A stretch of DNA of 64,000 nt, from positions 682,001-746,000 of the forward strand of contig NZ_JBISBV010000001.1 of NCBI RefSeq assembly GCF_046592965.1. The letters run 5' to 3'. Shown in pieces: positions 1 to 7,848 of the stretch (position 1 is its first letter; every line of letters starts with the position of its first letter). The position numbers and the translations under genes are program-made. The notes below the pieces were generated by a model. The model saw only the letters and a program-made list of their open reading frames with translations. It had not been told where the DNA came from and searched no databases. Source of the DNA: Marivita sp046592965. GTDB lineage: Bacteria > Pseudomonadota > Alphaproteobacteria > Rhodobacterales > Rhodobacteraceae.

Positions 1-1371
1 TGCATCGGCGGCGCGGCCACCGGAAACTGCAAACCAGACACTTGGCCCGAACTCTTGACGTTTCTCGGGCTTGGCACCGGGATCGGACAGCTCTTCCGGC
101 GCGGTGTGCTGTTCGCGGAACAGACGCAGATAGGCAGCGGCGATCTGCTCGGGAGTCTTCTCATCCACCAAGCGCGCGACAACCGAGGTTTCGGATTCCT
201 CGACAGGAACCGCCCAGCCCGGATCGGCGAACATCCGATCCTCGTCCTTTGCGAGAACCTCATCGGCAGAGGGCGCGGGGCCCCACTCGGATTTCAGCTT
301 GGCCATGCCCAAAATTCGCTCGGCCTTCTTGCGCACCTTGGGCGTCACGATCAATGCGCTGACCCCCTTGCGCCCTGCGCGACCCGTCCGGCCGGAGCGG
401 TGCAGCAGGGTTTCGTGGTTGGAGGGCAATTCCGCATGAACGACAAGATCGAGGTTTGGCAAATCAATGCCGCGCGCTGCCACGTCGGTGGCCACGCAAA
501 CCTGCGCGCGACCGTCGCGCATCGCTTGCAGCGCATGGGTCCGCTCGGTTTGAGATAACTCGCCCGACAACGCCACGACCTGAAAACCCCGGTTCGAAAG
601 GCGCGTTGTCAGCCGGTTCACCATCGCGCGCGTGTTGGCGAAGACGATGGCATTCGGCGCTTCATAGAACCGCAACGTATTGATCACTGCATTGTCGGTG
701 TCGCGGTCGGCCACCGTCATCGCGCGATAGGCAATATCGGCGTGCTGGCTGGTTTCGGATTTGGTGACCACCCGGATCGCATCGCGCTGATAGCTTTTCG
801 CAAGGTTGGCGATCTGTTTCGGCACAGTGGCGGAAAACAGCAACGTCTGGCGGTCTTCGGGTGCTTCGCCCAGAATGAACTCCAGATCCTCGCGGAACCC
901 GAGGTCGAGCATTTCGTCCGCCTCGTCGAGCACGACGGCGCGAATCTGGCTCAGATCAATCGAGCCGCGCATGATGTGGTCGCGCAAACGCCCCGGAGTG
1001 GCGACGACGATGTGGGCCCCTCGATCCAGCGCCCGGCGTTCATCGCGCATATCCATGCCGCCGACGGTCGAGGCCATGACGGCGCCTGCCTGCGCATATA
1101 GCCATGCCAGTTCGCGTTTCACCTGCAAGGCCAGTTCCCGCGTCGGGGCAATCACAAGAGCCAGCGGCGCGCCCGCCGCGCCAAAGCTCTCGTCACTTCC
1201 CAGGATGGTGGGCGCAATGGCAAGTCCGAAACCCAGCGTTTTGCCCGACCCGGTTTGCGCCGATACCAGAAGGTCTGCACCGGTATAGCCGGGGTTCAGA
1301 ACCGCCTCTTGAACAGGGGTCAGCGTGTCGTATCCACGCGCGTCGAGGGCGTCTTGGAGGGCTTTTTTCAC
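1..1371 (-). CDS. DEAD-box RNA helicase with start of a DbpA-type RNA-binding domain (3' end outside window)
   Basis: ATP-dependent RNA helicase of the DeaD/CsdA/DbpA type, probably acting in ribosome assembly or RNA turnover. The 457 visible residues carry a Q motif (TPVQ, ~18-21), Walker A AQTGSGKT (38-45), PTRELA, a DEAD box inside VVLDEADEML, the SAT motif, and the helicase C-terminal motif HRSGRTGRAGR. The last residues (WFAVSGGRAADA) look like the beginning of a DbpA-like RNA-binding domain, and the gene continues past the left edge. The GTG at 1371 was chosen because the Q motif follows at the usual short distance and no in-frame ATG lies just upstream; the start is uncertain. Family assignment is firm, the exact subfamily is not. 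Confidence 0.93.
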   Translation of the reverse strand, partial: MKKALQDALDARGYDTLTPVQEAVLNPGYTGADLLVSAQTGSGKTLGFGLAIAPTILGSDESFGAAGAPLALVIAPTRELALQVKRELAWLYAQAGAVMASTVGGMDMRDERRALDRGAHIVVATPGRLRDHIMRGSIDLSQIRAVVLDEADEMLDLGFREDLEFILGEAPEDRQTLLFSATVPKQIANLAKSYQRDAIRVVTKSETSQHADIAYRAMTVADRDTDNAVINTLRFYEAPNAIVFANTRAMVNRLTTRLSNRGFQVVALSGELSQTERTHALQAMRDGRAQVCVATDVAARGIDLPNLDLVVHAELPSNHETLLHRSGRTGRAGRKGVSALIVTPKVRKKAERILGMAKLKSEWGPAPSADEVLAKDEDRMFADPGWAVPVEESETSVVARLVDEKTPEQIAAAYLRLFREQHTAPEELSDPGAKPEKRQEFGPSVWFAVSGGRAADA

Positions 1372-1480
1372 TTGCGTCGTCTTCTTTGTGTCAGCGGCCC
1401 AACAGCGGGCCAAAGCGCGCACCTAGATCATACAGGCACAAATGTATAGCGTCATCGGCATACACCACCGAGGAGCTGCC

Positions 1481-2095
1481 ATGCTGTCACTGCAATTCCT
1501 GCTTACCGCATTCGTCGTTGTCGTCGCGCCGGGAACCGGGGTGATCTACACGCTCGCCATCGGATTGGAGCAGGGGCGGGCAGCGTCAATCTGGGCCGCG
1601 CTTGGCTGCACCTTCGGGATCGTGCCGCACCTGTTGGCAGCGACTTTGGGTCTGGCGGCAGTGCTGCATACGTCGGCAGTGTTGTTCAACGTCGTGAAAT
1701 TCGCGGGCGTCGCCTATTTGCTCTGGTTGGCCCTCCAAGCCCTGCGCACTGGCGGCGCGCTTGCAGTGTCGGCGGACAAGACGGCCGAAAGCGGTTTGCG
1801 GATCGCCCGTCGCGGTGCGTTGATCAATATCCTGAACCCCAAGCTGTCGATCTTTTTTCTGGCCCTCTTGCCGCCGTTCCTGTCCGGCACACCGACCAGC
1901 GCAACCGCTGAAATGGCGATCTTGGGGGCGGTCTTTATGGCGATGACATTCGCGGTTTTCACCCTTTACGGTTTCTTTGCAGCCGCAGCCCGCAGATGGC
2001 TTTTGTCGAGCGAACGCGTCATGCTGTGGCTCAACCGGTCGTTTGCGGGCATCTTCACCGCTCTCGCCGGCCGGTTGGCGCTGGAGCGCGCCTGA
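1481..2095 (+). CDS. LysE/RhtB family amino-acid exporter
   Basis: Inner-membrane exporter of the LysE superfamily, 204 aa, the usual length. It shows the family's N-terminal signature PGTGVIYTLA (~17-25) and the conserved segment around NILNPKLSIFF (~115-126), with about six hydrophobic segments. The ATG at 1481 is preferred over an in-frame ATG at 1442 because GAGGAG lies 5 bases upstream and the protein then begins with the first membrane helix. The substrate cannot be told from sequence. It is the first gene of a + strand run that continues with a DUF3429 protein and a methyltransferase. Confidence 0.9.
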   Translation: MLSLQFLLTAFVVVVAPGTGVIYTLAIGLEQGRAASIWAALGCTFGIVPHLLAATLGLAAVLHTSAVLFNVVKFAGVAYLLWLALQALRTGGALAVSADKTAESGLRIARRGALINILNPKLSIFFLALLPPFLSGTPTSATAEMAILGAVFMAMTFAVFTLYGFFAAAARRWLLSSERVMLWLNRSFAGIFTALAGRLALERA

Positions 2096-2133
2096 GCTAT
2101 GTCGCGACAAAGCCCCTCAGCATCGGATACGTC

Positions 2134-2586
2134 ATGATTCAGATCCCTCGCTCTGTCCTCGTTCTCGGCCTTGCCGGCGTCATCCCGTTTGCATGGGGCG
2201 CGCTGACGCTGCTGTCCGATTCGGCCGCGCAATGGGGGCTGGACACGCTTGGCCCGCGTTTCATCGGCCCCTATGTGCAACTGTCCTACGGTATGGTCAT
2301 CCTCAGTTTCATGTCAGGCGTGCTTTGGGGGTTCGCCACCAAGACGGAAGGTGGACAGGCCGCGACGGGTTATGCGCTCTCGGTCATTCCCGCACTTTGG
2401 GCGTTCTTCATGACGGGTGGCGGGCCGGTTTCGGCGGGCACAAACCTGATCTTCGGATTTCTGGGCGTTCTGGTTCTGGATTTCGCGTTCTGGCGCTGGG
2501 GTCTCGCTCCGAAATGGTGGATGCAGCTTCGCATCTTGATCACTGTCATGGTCGTGGCGTGCCTGTCCGTCGGAGTGTTCCGGTGA
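2134..2586 (+). CDS. DUF3429 family membrane protein
   Basis: A 150-residue integral membrane protein with five hydrophobic segments that matches the DUF3429 pattern: Pro-rich first helix (VIPFAWGAL), a GPYVQLSYGMVILSFMSGV segment, and a WGLAPKWWMQLR loop before the last helix. Its biochemical role is unknown. The ATG at 2134 was chosen over upstream in-frame starts, which would add a non-hydrophobic tail overlapping the LysE gene. Its stop overlaps the GTG of the following methyltransferase, so the two are probably translationally coupled. Confidence 0.8.
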   Translation: MIQIPRSVLVLGLAGVIPFAWGALTLLSDSAAQWGLDTLGPRFIGPYVQLSYGMVILSFMSGVLWGFATKTEGGQAATGYALSVIPALWAFFMTGGGPVSAGTNLIFGFLGVLVLDFAFWRWGLAPKWWMQLRILITVMVVACLSVGVFR

Positions 2587-3173
2587 CTGATCGCGATACC
2601 ATTGCAGTCTATGACGCGCGCGCCGCGGATTATGCGCAGATTGATCCGTCGTGCAGCCGGAGCGCCACCTTGGCAGCCTTCATCGATGCGTTGCCCAAGG
2701 GCGCTCGTGTGCTCGATCTGGGGTGCGGACCCGGCACATCCGCTCGTCACATGGTGGCGGCGGGATGTCGCGTCGATGCGCTTGACGCATCAGCTGAAAT
2801 GATCGCCCTCGCTTCTGCCATTGACGGTGTCTCGGCAAGGCAAGCCACGTTTGACGACATCTCGGGCGATGGCATTTATGACGGGGTCTGGGCGAATTTC
2901 AGCCTCTTGCACGCGCCCCGTACAGACATGCCCCGCCACTTGGCCGCAATCCACACCGCGCTCAAGTCAGGCGGTCTTTTCCACATTGCCGTCAAGGTAG
3001 GGCGCGGCGAATCGCGGGACAGCATCGGGCGCCTTTACACCTATTATTCCGAGGCCGAACTGAAGGCGCTCTTGAAAGATGCGGGTTTCACGCCCGGTGC
3101 CACTCGACGTGGACGCGACAAGGGGCTAAGCGGCGAGGATGCTGACTGGATATCACTGACCGCCCATGCCTGA
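2583..3173 (+). CDS. class I SAM-dependent methyltransferase
   Basis: A 196-residue Rossmann-fold methyltransferase. SAM motif I is VLDLGCGPGTSA (~43-54) and the acidic end of strand 2 is ALDAS (~66-70). A motif-IV-like stretch WANFSLLHAPR is followed by a helix and then a LKSGGLFHIAVK strand, as in UbiE/BioC-type small-molecule enzymes. The substrate is not identifiable. The GTG start at 2583 overlaps the preceding stop (GTGA). The same frame stays open upstream to 1977, but that part runs through the LysE and DUF3429 genes and is not protein-like. The 3' end overlaps rnhA by 8 bases. Confidence 0.85.
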   Translation: MTDRDTIAVYDARAADYAQIDPSCSRSATLAAFIDALPKGARVLDLGCGPGTSARHMVAAGCRVDALDASAEMIALASAIDGVSARQATFDDISGDGIYDGVWANFSLLHAPRTDMPRHLAAIHTALKSGGLFHIAVKVGRGESRDSIGRLYTYYSEAELKALLKDAGFTPGATRRGRDKGLSGEDADWISLTAHA

Positions 3174-3639
3174 CCTTTACGCCTATACCGACGGAGCGTG
3201 TTCCGGGAATCCCGGACCGGGAGGCTGGGGCGTGCTGATGCAGGCCAGGGACGGTGACGCGATCGTCAAGGAGCGCACCCTATCGGGAGGCGAGGCCAAC
3301 ACGACCAACAACCGCATGGAATTGCTGGCCGCCATTCATGCGCTCGAGACGCTCTCGCGCCCGTCCTCGCTCACCATCGTCACCGACAGCGCTTATGTGA
3401 AGAACGGAGTCACCGGCTGGATTCACGGCTGGAAGCGCAACGGCTGGAAGACGTCGAACAAGAAACCGGTGAAGAACGTAGAGCTTTGGCAGCGGCTGGA
3501 CGACGCGCAAGCCCGGCACGATGTGACGTGGGAATGGGTCAAGGGCCACGCCGGTCATCCCGAGAACAAACGTGCCGATGAACTGGCACGCGCCGGGATG
3601 GCGCCCTTCAAACCCTCCGCGAAACCCGCCGGACCATGA
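3166..3639 (+). CDS. rnhA: ribonuclease HI
   Basis: Degrades the RNA strand of RNA:DNA hybrids (R-loops, primers) in the cytoplasm. At 157 aa it is the normal bacterial length. The carboxylate catalytic set is present: Asp9 in YTDGACSGNPG, Glu52 in NNRMELLA, Asp74 in VTDSAYV and Asp138 in NKRADELA, with the catalytic-loop His near 128-131 (KGHAGH). The basic-protrusion segment (GWKRNGWKTSNKKPVKN) is also visible. It starts inside the end of the methyltransferase gene and overlaps the next gene by 4 bases (ATGA). Confidence 0.97.
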   Translation: MPDLYAYTDGACSGNPGPGGWGVLMQARDGDAIVKERTLSGGEANTTNNRMELLAAIHALETLSRPSSLTIVTDSAYVKNGVTGWIHGWKRNGWKTSNKKPVKNVELWQRLDDAQARHDVTWEWVKGHAGHPENKRADELARAGMAPFKPSAKPAGP

Positions 3640-4259
3640 CCATCATCGCCATGCTCGACTACGCGGCGGTTTTGGTGTTCGCGTTGACCGGCGCGTTGGT
3701 CGCTAGCCGGGCGCAGCTCGATATTATCGGCTTTTCCTTTCTTGCGATCCTGACCGGCGTCGGTGGCGGGACGTTGCGTGACCTGTTGCTTGACCGACAT
3801 CCGGTATTCTGGATGGACGATCTTACCTATCTGGGCGTCGCCGTCACGGCGGCCTTTGTCGTGTTCTTCACCGCGCATCTGCTTGAAAGCCGGTACGCCG
3901 CGATCCTGTGGCTCGATGCGGCAGCGCTTGCCTTTGCCGTGGCAGCAGGCGCGCGCATCGCCGCGGCGCAAGGTGAAAGCGCGGTGATCGTGCTCGTGAT
4001 GGGGGTGGTCACGGGCTGTCTGGGTGGTCTGATGCGCGATGTCGTGGCCAACGAAGTGCCCTTGGTCCTGAAGCGCGGCGAGCTTTATGTGACCTGCGCC
4101 GTGGCAGGTGCAGGCGTGTTCGCGTTGGCGCCATTGGTCGGATTGGGCGAGATGGCGACCGTACTGGCGTCGGGCGCACTGACCTTTGGGCTGCGTGCCG
4201 GGTCTCTGGGGTTCGGATGGCGGTTGCCGGTCTATAGATCGCGCCCGCCGCGAGCCTGA
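3636..4259 (+). CDS. UPF0126/TRIC-type cation channel membrane protein
   Basis: A 207-residue protein with about seven membrane segments built as two repeats. Each repeat carries the family hallmark: GVGGGTLRDLLL (~41-52) and GVVTGCLGGLMRDVV in the second half. Prokaryotic members of this family form trimeric intracellular-cation-type channels; the E. coli relative is YicG. The ion carried here is inferred, not shown. The start overlaps the rnhA stop by 4 bases, so it is probably co-translated. A GC hairpin element follows the stop directly. Confidence 0.88.
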   Translation: MTIIAMLDYAAVLVFALTGALVASRAQLDIIGFSFLAILTGVGGGTLRDLLLDRHPVFWMDDLTYLGVAVTAAFVVFFTAHLLESRYAAILWLDAAALAFAVAAGARIAAAQGESAVIVLVMGVVTGCLGGLMRDVVANEVPLVLKRGELYVTCAVAGAGVFALAPLVGLGEMATVLASGALTFGLRAGSLGFGWRLPVYRSRPPRA

Positions 4260-4260
4260 T

Positions 4261-4330
4261 GTCGGTGAGGGGGCTTTGCCCCCTCGGCCTTCGGCCTCAC
4301 CCCCAAGGTATTTCCGGCCCAAAGAAGCCG
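4261..4330. repeat. Roseobacter-type intergenic hairpin element, copy 1
   Basis: Lies between the convergent UPF0126 gene and the PatB-like gene. It begins with an 8-bp stem, GAGGGGGC/GCCCCCTC with a TTT loop (4267-4285). A small GGCC-TTCG hairpin follows, and then the conserved tail ACCCCCAAGGTATTT ending in CCCAAAGAAGCCG. GGTGAGG (4264-4270) can alternatively pair with CCTCACC (4295-4301). The tail is almost identical to that of the copy at 47274 and related to the one at 34922. It probably acts as a transcription terminator. Confidence 0.75.
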
Positions 4331-5509
4331 TTATTGCAAGTCCTTGAAGGCCTCCTGCAGACGCCGCCCGGCCTCTTGCACGCGCGCGATCTGAGTGGCC
4401 AGGTTGAAGCGCAGGAACGTCTCGCCGCCTGGGCCGAACTCCGGGCCGGGGCTGGGGGCGATCTGAGCTGATTTGCGCACCCGATGGCTGATCTCGTCAT
4501 ACTCCATCCCCGTGCCGCTGAAATCGACCCAAGCGAGGTATGTCGAGGCCAGAGGCAGCGAGCGCACGCCGGGGATCGAATTGACGGCCGCATCGAAGAT
4601 CATGCGGTTGCCTTGCAGATGCGCCATTTGTGCGTCCACCCATTCTGCGCCTTCCGGAGAATAGGCAGCGGTCACCATCTTGAGGCCCAGCGCGTTGGGC
4701 GAATAGTCGAGAGCACGCAGGCGCTGCATCATCTCGGCGCGCAGGGTGTCGTCGGGAATGATCATGTTGCCGGTCTTCTGGCCGGCGATGTTAAAAGTTT
4801 TCGACGCCGCCGTCAGCACCACAAGCCGGTCGCGCGCCTCCGGAGCGGCGATGTCGAAGGACACAAAATCCTGTCCCGGATAGACCAGGTCGTGATGGAT
4901 TTCGTCAACGATCAGGAGCAACTCGTTGCGGGCGGCAAATTCGGCCACGGCTTTCAGTTCTTCTGCCGTCCAGACCCGGCCCGACGGGTTTTGGGGCGAG
5001 CAGAAGATCAACATTTTCTCGCTCCCGTTCAGCCGCGCTTGTGCGTCGTCGAGATCAAGATGGTAGGTGTCGCCGACCCGCGTCAGCGGGCATTGCACGG
5101 GAACACGTCCGGCGCGTCGGAGCTTTTGTTCAAACTCGTGATATACCGGGTTGAAGGTGACCACCCTGTCACCGGGCTTGGTCCAGACGTCGATACACAG
5201 CGCGATCGCGTTTCCCAAGCCTTGTGCTGTCAAGATCCAGTCCTGCTCTATATCCCAGCCGTGGCGGGTTTTCATCCACCATTGGATCGCGGCGTTGTAC
5301 TCGGAAAGGTCCGCGAAATAGCCGAAAACGCCATGATCGACCGCGTCCTGCACCGCTTTCAGAACGCACGGCGCGGTGGGGTAATCACTGTCGGCTGTCC
5401 ACATCGCCAGACCGGTATCGGACGGAACGTCGAACATCTGTTCCAGCAGATCCCATTTGGATGAATGTGTGCCGCGCCGCTCGACGGGTTGGTTGAAAAG
5501 ATCACGCAT
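4331..5509 (-). CDS. MalY/PatB-type PLP-dependent C-S lyase / aminotransferase
   Basis: Fold-type I PLP enzyme of 392 aa, most like the MalY/PatB cystathionine beta-lyase group within class I/II aminotransferases. Visible landmarks are SPQNPSGRVW (~171-180), the PLP-binding VDEIHHDLVY (~201-210), the Schiff-base lysine in AASKTFNIAG (K237), and a C-terminal FLRFNLAT segment with the carboxylate-binding Arg. The N-terminal half has the MWTADSDYPTAP and YFADLSEYNAAI patterns typical of PatB. The likely reaction is beta-elimination on cystathionine or cysteine conjugates; a true transaminase role cannot be excluded. It stands alone, divergent from def. Confidence 0.88.
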   Translation of the reverse strand: MRDLFNQPVERRGTHSSKWDLLEQMFDVPSDTGLAMWTADSDYPTAPCVLKAVQDAVDHGVFGYFADLSEYNAAIQWWMKTRHGWDIEQDWILTAQGLGNAIALCIDVWTKPGDRVVTFNPVYHEFEQKLRRAGRVPVQCPLTRVGDTYHLDLDDAQARLNGSEKMLIFCSPQNPSGRVWTAEELKAVAEFAARNELLLIVDEIHHDLVYPGQDFVSFDIAAPEARDRLVVLTAASKTFNIAGQKTGNMIIPDDTLRAEMMQRLRALDYSPNALGLKMVTAAYSPEGAEWVDAQMAHLQGNRMIFDAAVNSIPGVRSLPLASTYLAWVDFSGTGMEYDEISHRVRKSAQIAPSPGPEFGPGGETFLRFNLATQIARVQEAGRRLQEAFKDLQ

Positions 5510-5618
5510 GACAGACAGTCTCCGGTTCGGTCGGTTTTGCGGGACGCTACCCGAGTTCTCGGCAGGCGCAAGCCCCCGTGCTATTGCCCTTGGGAAAGGG
5601 ATTCCCTAGATCAATCCC

Positions 5619-6137
5619 ATGAAACTGCCCATTCTCCTCCACCCGGACCCACGTCTGAAGAAAAGCTGCTTGGCGGTCCCCGATCTGTCGGACGATCTGC
5701 GCGCCTTGGCTGATGACATGCTCGAGACCATGTACGACGCGCCGGGCATCGGCCTTGCCGCGCCACAGGTCGGCGTCTTGTCGCGCCTGATCGTGCTGGA
5801 CTGCGAAAAGGATGAAGACGCGGCACCGCGCCCGTTGGTGATGTTCAATCCGGAAATCCTTTTGGCGTCGGATGATCCGAATGTCTACGAAGAGGGGTGC
5901 CTGTCGATCCCGGATCAATTTGCAGAAGTGACCCGGCCCGATGCCGTCAAGGTGGCTTGGATCGACCAGAACGGCAACCCGCAGGAAGAAGAGTTTGACG
6001 GGCTATGGGCGACCTGTGTGCAGCACGAGATCGACCACCTGAACGGCAAGCTTTTCATCGACCACCTCAAGCCGCTCAAGCGCCAGATGATCACCCGCAA
6101 GATGGTAAAGCTGAAACGCGAACTGGCGCGGGCATGA
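5619..6137 (+). CDS. def: peptide deformylase
   Basis: Removes the formyl group from the N-terminal formyl-Met of nascent proteins. At 172 aa it has all three family motifs intact: GIGLAAPQ (43-50), EGCLS with metal-binding Cys94, and HEIDH (136-140) supplying two histidines and the catalytic Glu. The iron/zinc site is therefore complete. It is the first gene of a tight cluster of def, deformylase-like gene, fmt and GlsB-like gene, pairing removal of the formyl group with the enzyme that adds it. The stop overlaps the start of the paralogue by 4 bases. Confidence 0.97.
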   Translation: MKLPILLHPDPRLKKSCLAVPDLSDDLRALADDMLETMYDAPGIGLAAPQVGVLSRLIVLDCEKDEDAAPRPLVMFNPEILLASDDPNVYEEGCLSIPDQFAEVTRPDAVKVAWIDQNGNPQEEEFDGLWATCVQHEIDHLNGKLFIDHLKPLKRQMITRKMVKLKRELARA

Positions 6138-6631
6138 CGGTGCGGCCAACCCTGTTGTGGCCGAACACCGCTCTGCGCAGAAAAGCCGCGCCGGTCGATA
6201 AGATTACCGACGAGACGCGCCGCATCTGGGACGACATGATCGATACGATGGAAGCGATGCCCGGTGTTGGACTCGCGGCCAACCAGATCGGTGTGATGCA
6301 ACGTCTGGCCGTCGTTGACGCGTCGCAGGAGCGCGGCCGCGCGGTGCGTATGGCCAACCCGCAAGTCCTCCACGCCTCGGTGCAATTGCGCACCCACGAG
6401 GAAGCGAGCCCGAACCTGCCGGGTGTGTCGGCCAAGATCGAGCGGCCGCGTGCGGTGACGGTGCGGTTTCTTGGTGACGACGGCACCATGCAGGAGCGCG
6501 ATTTTGTCGGGCTTTGGGCCACCTCGGTTCAACACCAGATCGACCATCTCGATGGCAAAATGTATTTCGACCATCTGAGCAAGACAAGGCGCGACATGCT
6601 GCTGCGGCGGTCAAAGAAGCTGAAGGGGTAG
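6134..6631 (+). CDS. peptide deformylase-like protein, catalytic residues lost
   Basis: A 165-residue paralogue of the adjacent def. The fold is evidently kept: motif 1 is GVGLAANQ (44-51) and the GLWATSVQH segment aligns closely with GLWATCVQH of Def. The active site is not kept. The metal-binding Cys of EGCLS is replaced (EASPN at 90-94, so Cys becomes Ser), and the catalytic Glu of HEIDH is replaced by Gln (HQIDH, 134-138). It is therefore predicted not to deformylate peptides. It lies between def and fmt, overlapping def by 4 bases. The role is unknown, possibly regulatory or ribosome-associated. Confidence 0.9.
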   Translation: MTVRPTLLWPNTALRRKAAPVDKITDETRRIWDDMIDTMEAMPGVGLAANQIGVMQRLAVVDASQERGRAVRMANPQVLHASVQLRTHEEASPNLPGVSAKIERPRAVTVRFLGDDGTMQERDFVGLWATSVQHQIDHLDGKMYFDHLSKTRRDMLLRRSKKLKG

Positions 6632-6633
6632 CC

Positions 6634-7545
6634 ATGCGGATCGTCTTTATGGGCACGCCGGAATTCTCGGTTCCGATCCTGGATGGGTTGATCGACGCGG
6701 GCCACGAGGTTGCGGCGGTTTATTGCCAGCCACCGCGCCCGGCCGGACGTGGCAAGAAAGAGCGTCTGACGCCTGTCCATGTGCGCGCCGAGGAACTGGG
6801 GTTGGAGGTGCGTCACCCCAGATCGTTGCGCTCGGAAACTGCGCAGACTGAATTTGCGGCCCTGGCTGCGGAGGTTGCCGTCGTGGCGGCCTACGGCTTG
6901 ATCCTGCCGCAAGCGGTTCTGGACGCGCCAACGAAGGGCTGCCTGAATATCCATGCATCGCTCCTGCCTCGCTGGCGGGGGGCGGCGCCAATCCATCGGG
7001 CGATCATGGCAGGGGATGCCGAAACCGGCCTCTGTATCATGCAGATGGATGCTGGTCTGGATACCGGCGCAGTGTTATTGCGCGAAGCGACACCGATCGG
7101 AGCAGCAGAGACGACCGGAGATTTGCATGACCGACTGAGCCGGATGGGTGCGCGCCTGATTGTCGATGCCTTGGCGCGTTTGCCGGAACTGACTCCGCAG
7201 AGCCAGCCGGAGGATGGGGTCACCTATGCGCGGAAGATCGACAAATCCGAGGCTGAGATTGATTGGACGCGATCCGCGGCCGAAGTGGACCGCCATATTC
7301 GAGGGTTGTCGCCATCTCCGGGTGCGTGGACCACGTTTGACGGGGAGCGCCTGAAGCTGTTGGGAAGCCGTGTCGCCGAAGGAACGGGCGCCACCGGAAC
7401 GGTGCTGGACGATGCATTCACCGTTGCCTGCGGCACCGGTGCCGTTAGGGTCACGCGGGCTCAGCGGGCCGGCAAAGGCGTGCAGGAGAGCGATGTCTTC
7501 CTGCGTGGAAAACCGGTTCCGAAAGGGACCCGACTGGGAGACTGA
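6634..7545 (+). CDS. fmt: methionyl-tRNA formyltransferase
   Basis: Formylates the initiator Met-tRNA using 10-formyl-THF. The protein is 303 aa. It opens with the Rossmann strand MRIVFMGTPEF and carries the formyltransferase signature NIHASLLPRWRGAAPI (105-120) with the catalytic Asn and His, followed by the catalytic Asp in MDAGLDTGAVLL (~143). The C-terminal domain has SPSPGAWT and DVFLRGKPV. The ATG at 6634 begins 2 bases after the deformylase-like stop. The upstream in-frame extension from 6514 would only overlap that gene and was dropped. Confidence 0.97.
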   Translation: MRIVFMGTPEFSVPILDGLIDAGHEVAAVYCQPPRPAGRGKKERLTPVHVRAEELGLEVRHPRSLRSETAQTEFAALAAEVAVVAAYGLILPQAVLDAPTKGCLNIHASLLPRWRGAAPIHRAIMAGDAETGLCIMQMDAGLDTGAVLLREATPIGAAETTGDLHDRLSRMGARLIVDALARLPELTPQSQPEDGVTYARKIDKSEAEIDWTRSAAEVDRHIRGLSPSPGAWTTFDGERLKLLGSRVAEGTGATGTVLDDAFTVACGTGAVRVTRAQRAGKGVQESDVFLRGKPVPKGTRLGD

Positions 7546-7547
7546 CC

Positions 7548-7808
7548 ATGTTCATGGTTTTGATGGGAACTGTCGTGATCGCCGGGATCGTTGGGTACGT
7601 GGCCGAGAAATCGGGATTTACCAACAATGGGGTATTGCAGAGCATCATCATCTGCATCGGCGGTGCATTTCTGGCGTATTTTGTGCGGATCATGTTCGGA
7701 ATCGGCTTCAACTCTCCGGGTCTGAACGCCATCGCGTCATCGTTGGGTGCGCTCATCATCGTGCCGACCCACTGGCGCGCATCGGTGCGTGATCGACGCC
7801 GGCGGTAG
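7548..7808 (+). CDS. GlsB/YeaQ/YmgE-like small membrane protein
   Basis: An 86-residue protein with three hydrophobic stretches separated by short Gly-rich turns, ending in a basic tail (WRASVRDRRRR). The pattern (IAGIVGYVAEK, then IIICIGGAFLAYFV, then LGALIIV) resembles the transglycosylase-associated / GlsB-YeaQ family of small stress-related membrane proteins, though the usual G-x-G repeats are only partly kept. It starts 2 bases after the fmt stop and is presumably co-transcribed. The assignment to this family is moderate and the function is unknown. Confidence 0.65.
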   Translation: MFMVLMGTVVIAGIVGYVAEKSGFTNNGVLQSIIICIGGAFLAYFVRIMFGIGFNSPGLNAIASSLGALIIVPTHWRASVRDRRRR

Positions 7809-7848
7809 TCGAATCGTGCGGCGGATGTCGTGCCTTCATTCGATACGT

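Noticed and set aside
1977..2582. N-terminal extension of the methyltransferase
   Set aside because: The extension runs out of frame through the DUF3429 gene, is Arg/Pro/His-rich, and the GTG at 2583 gives a normal methyltransferase start.
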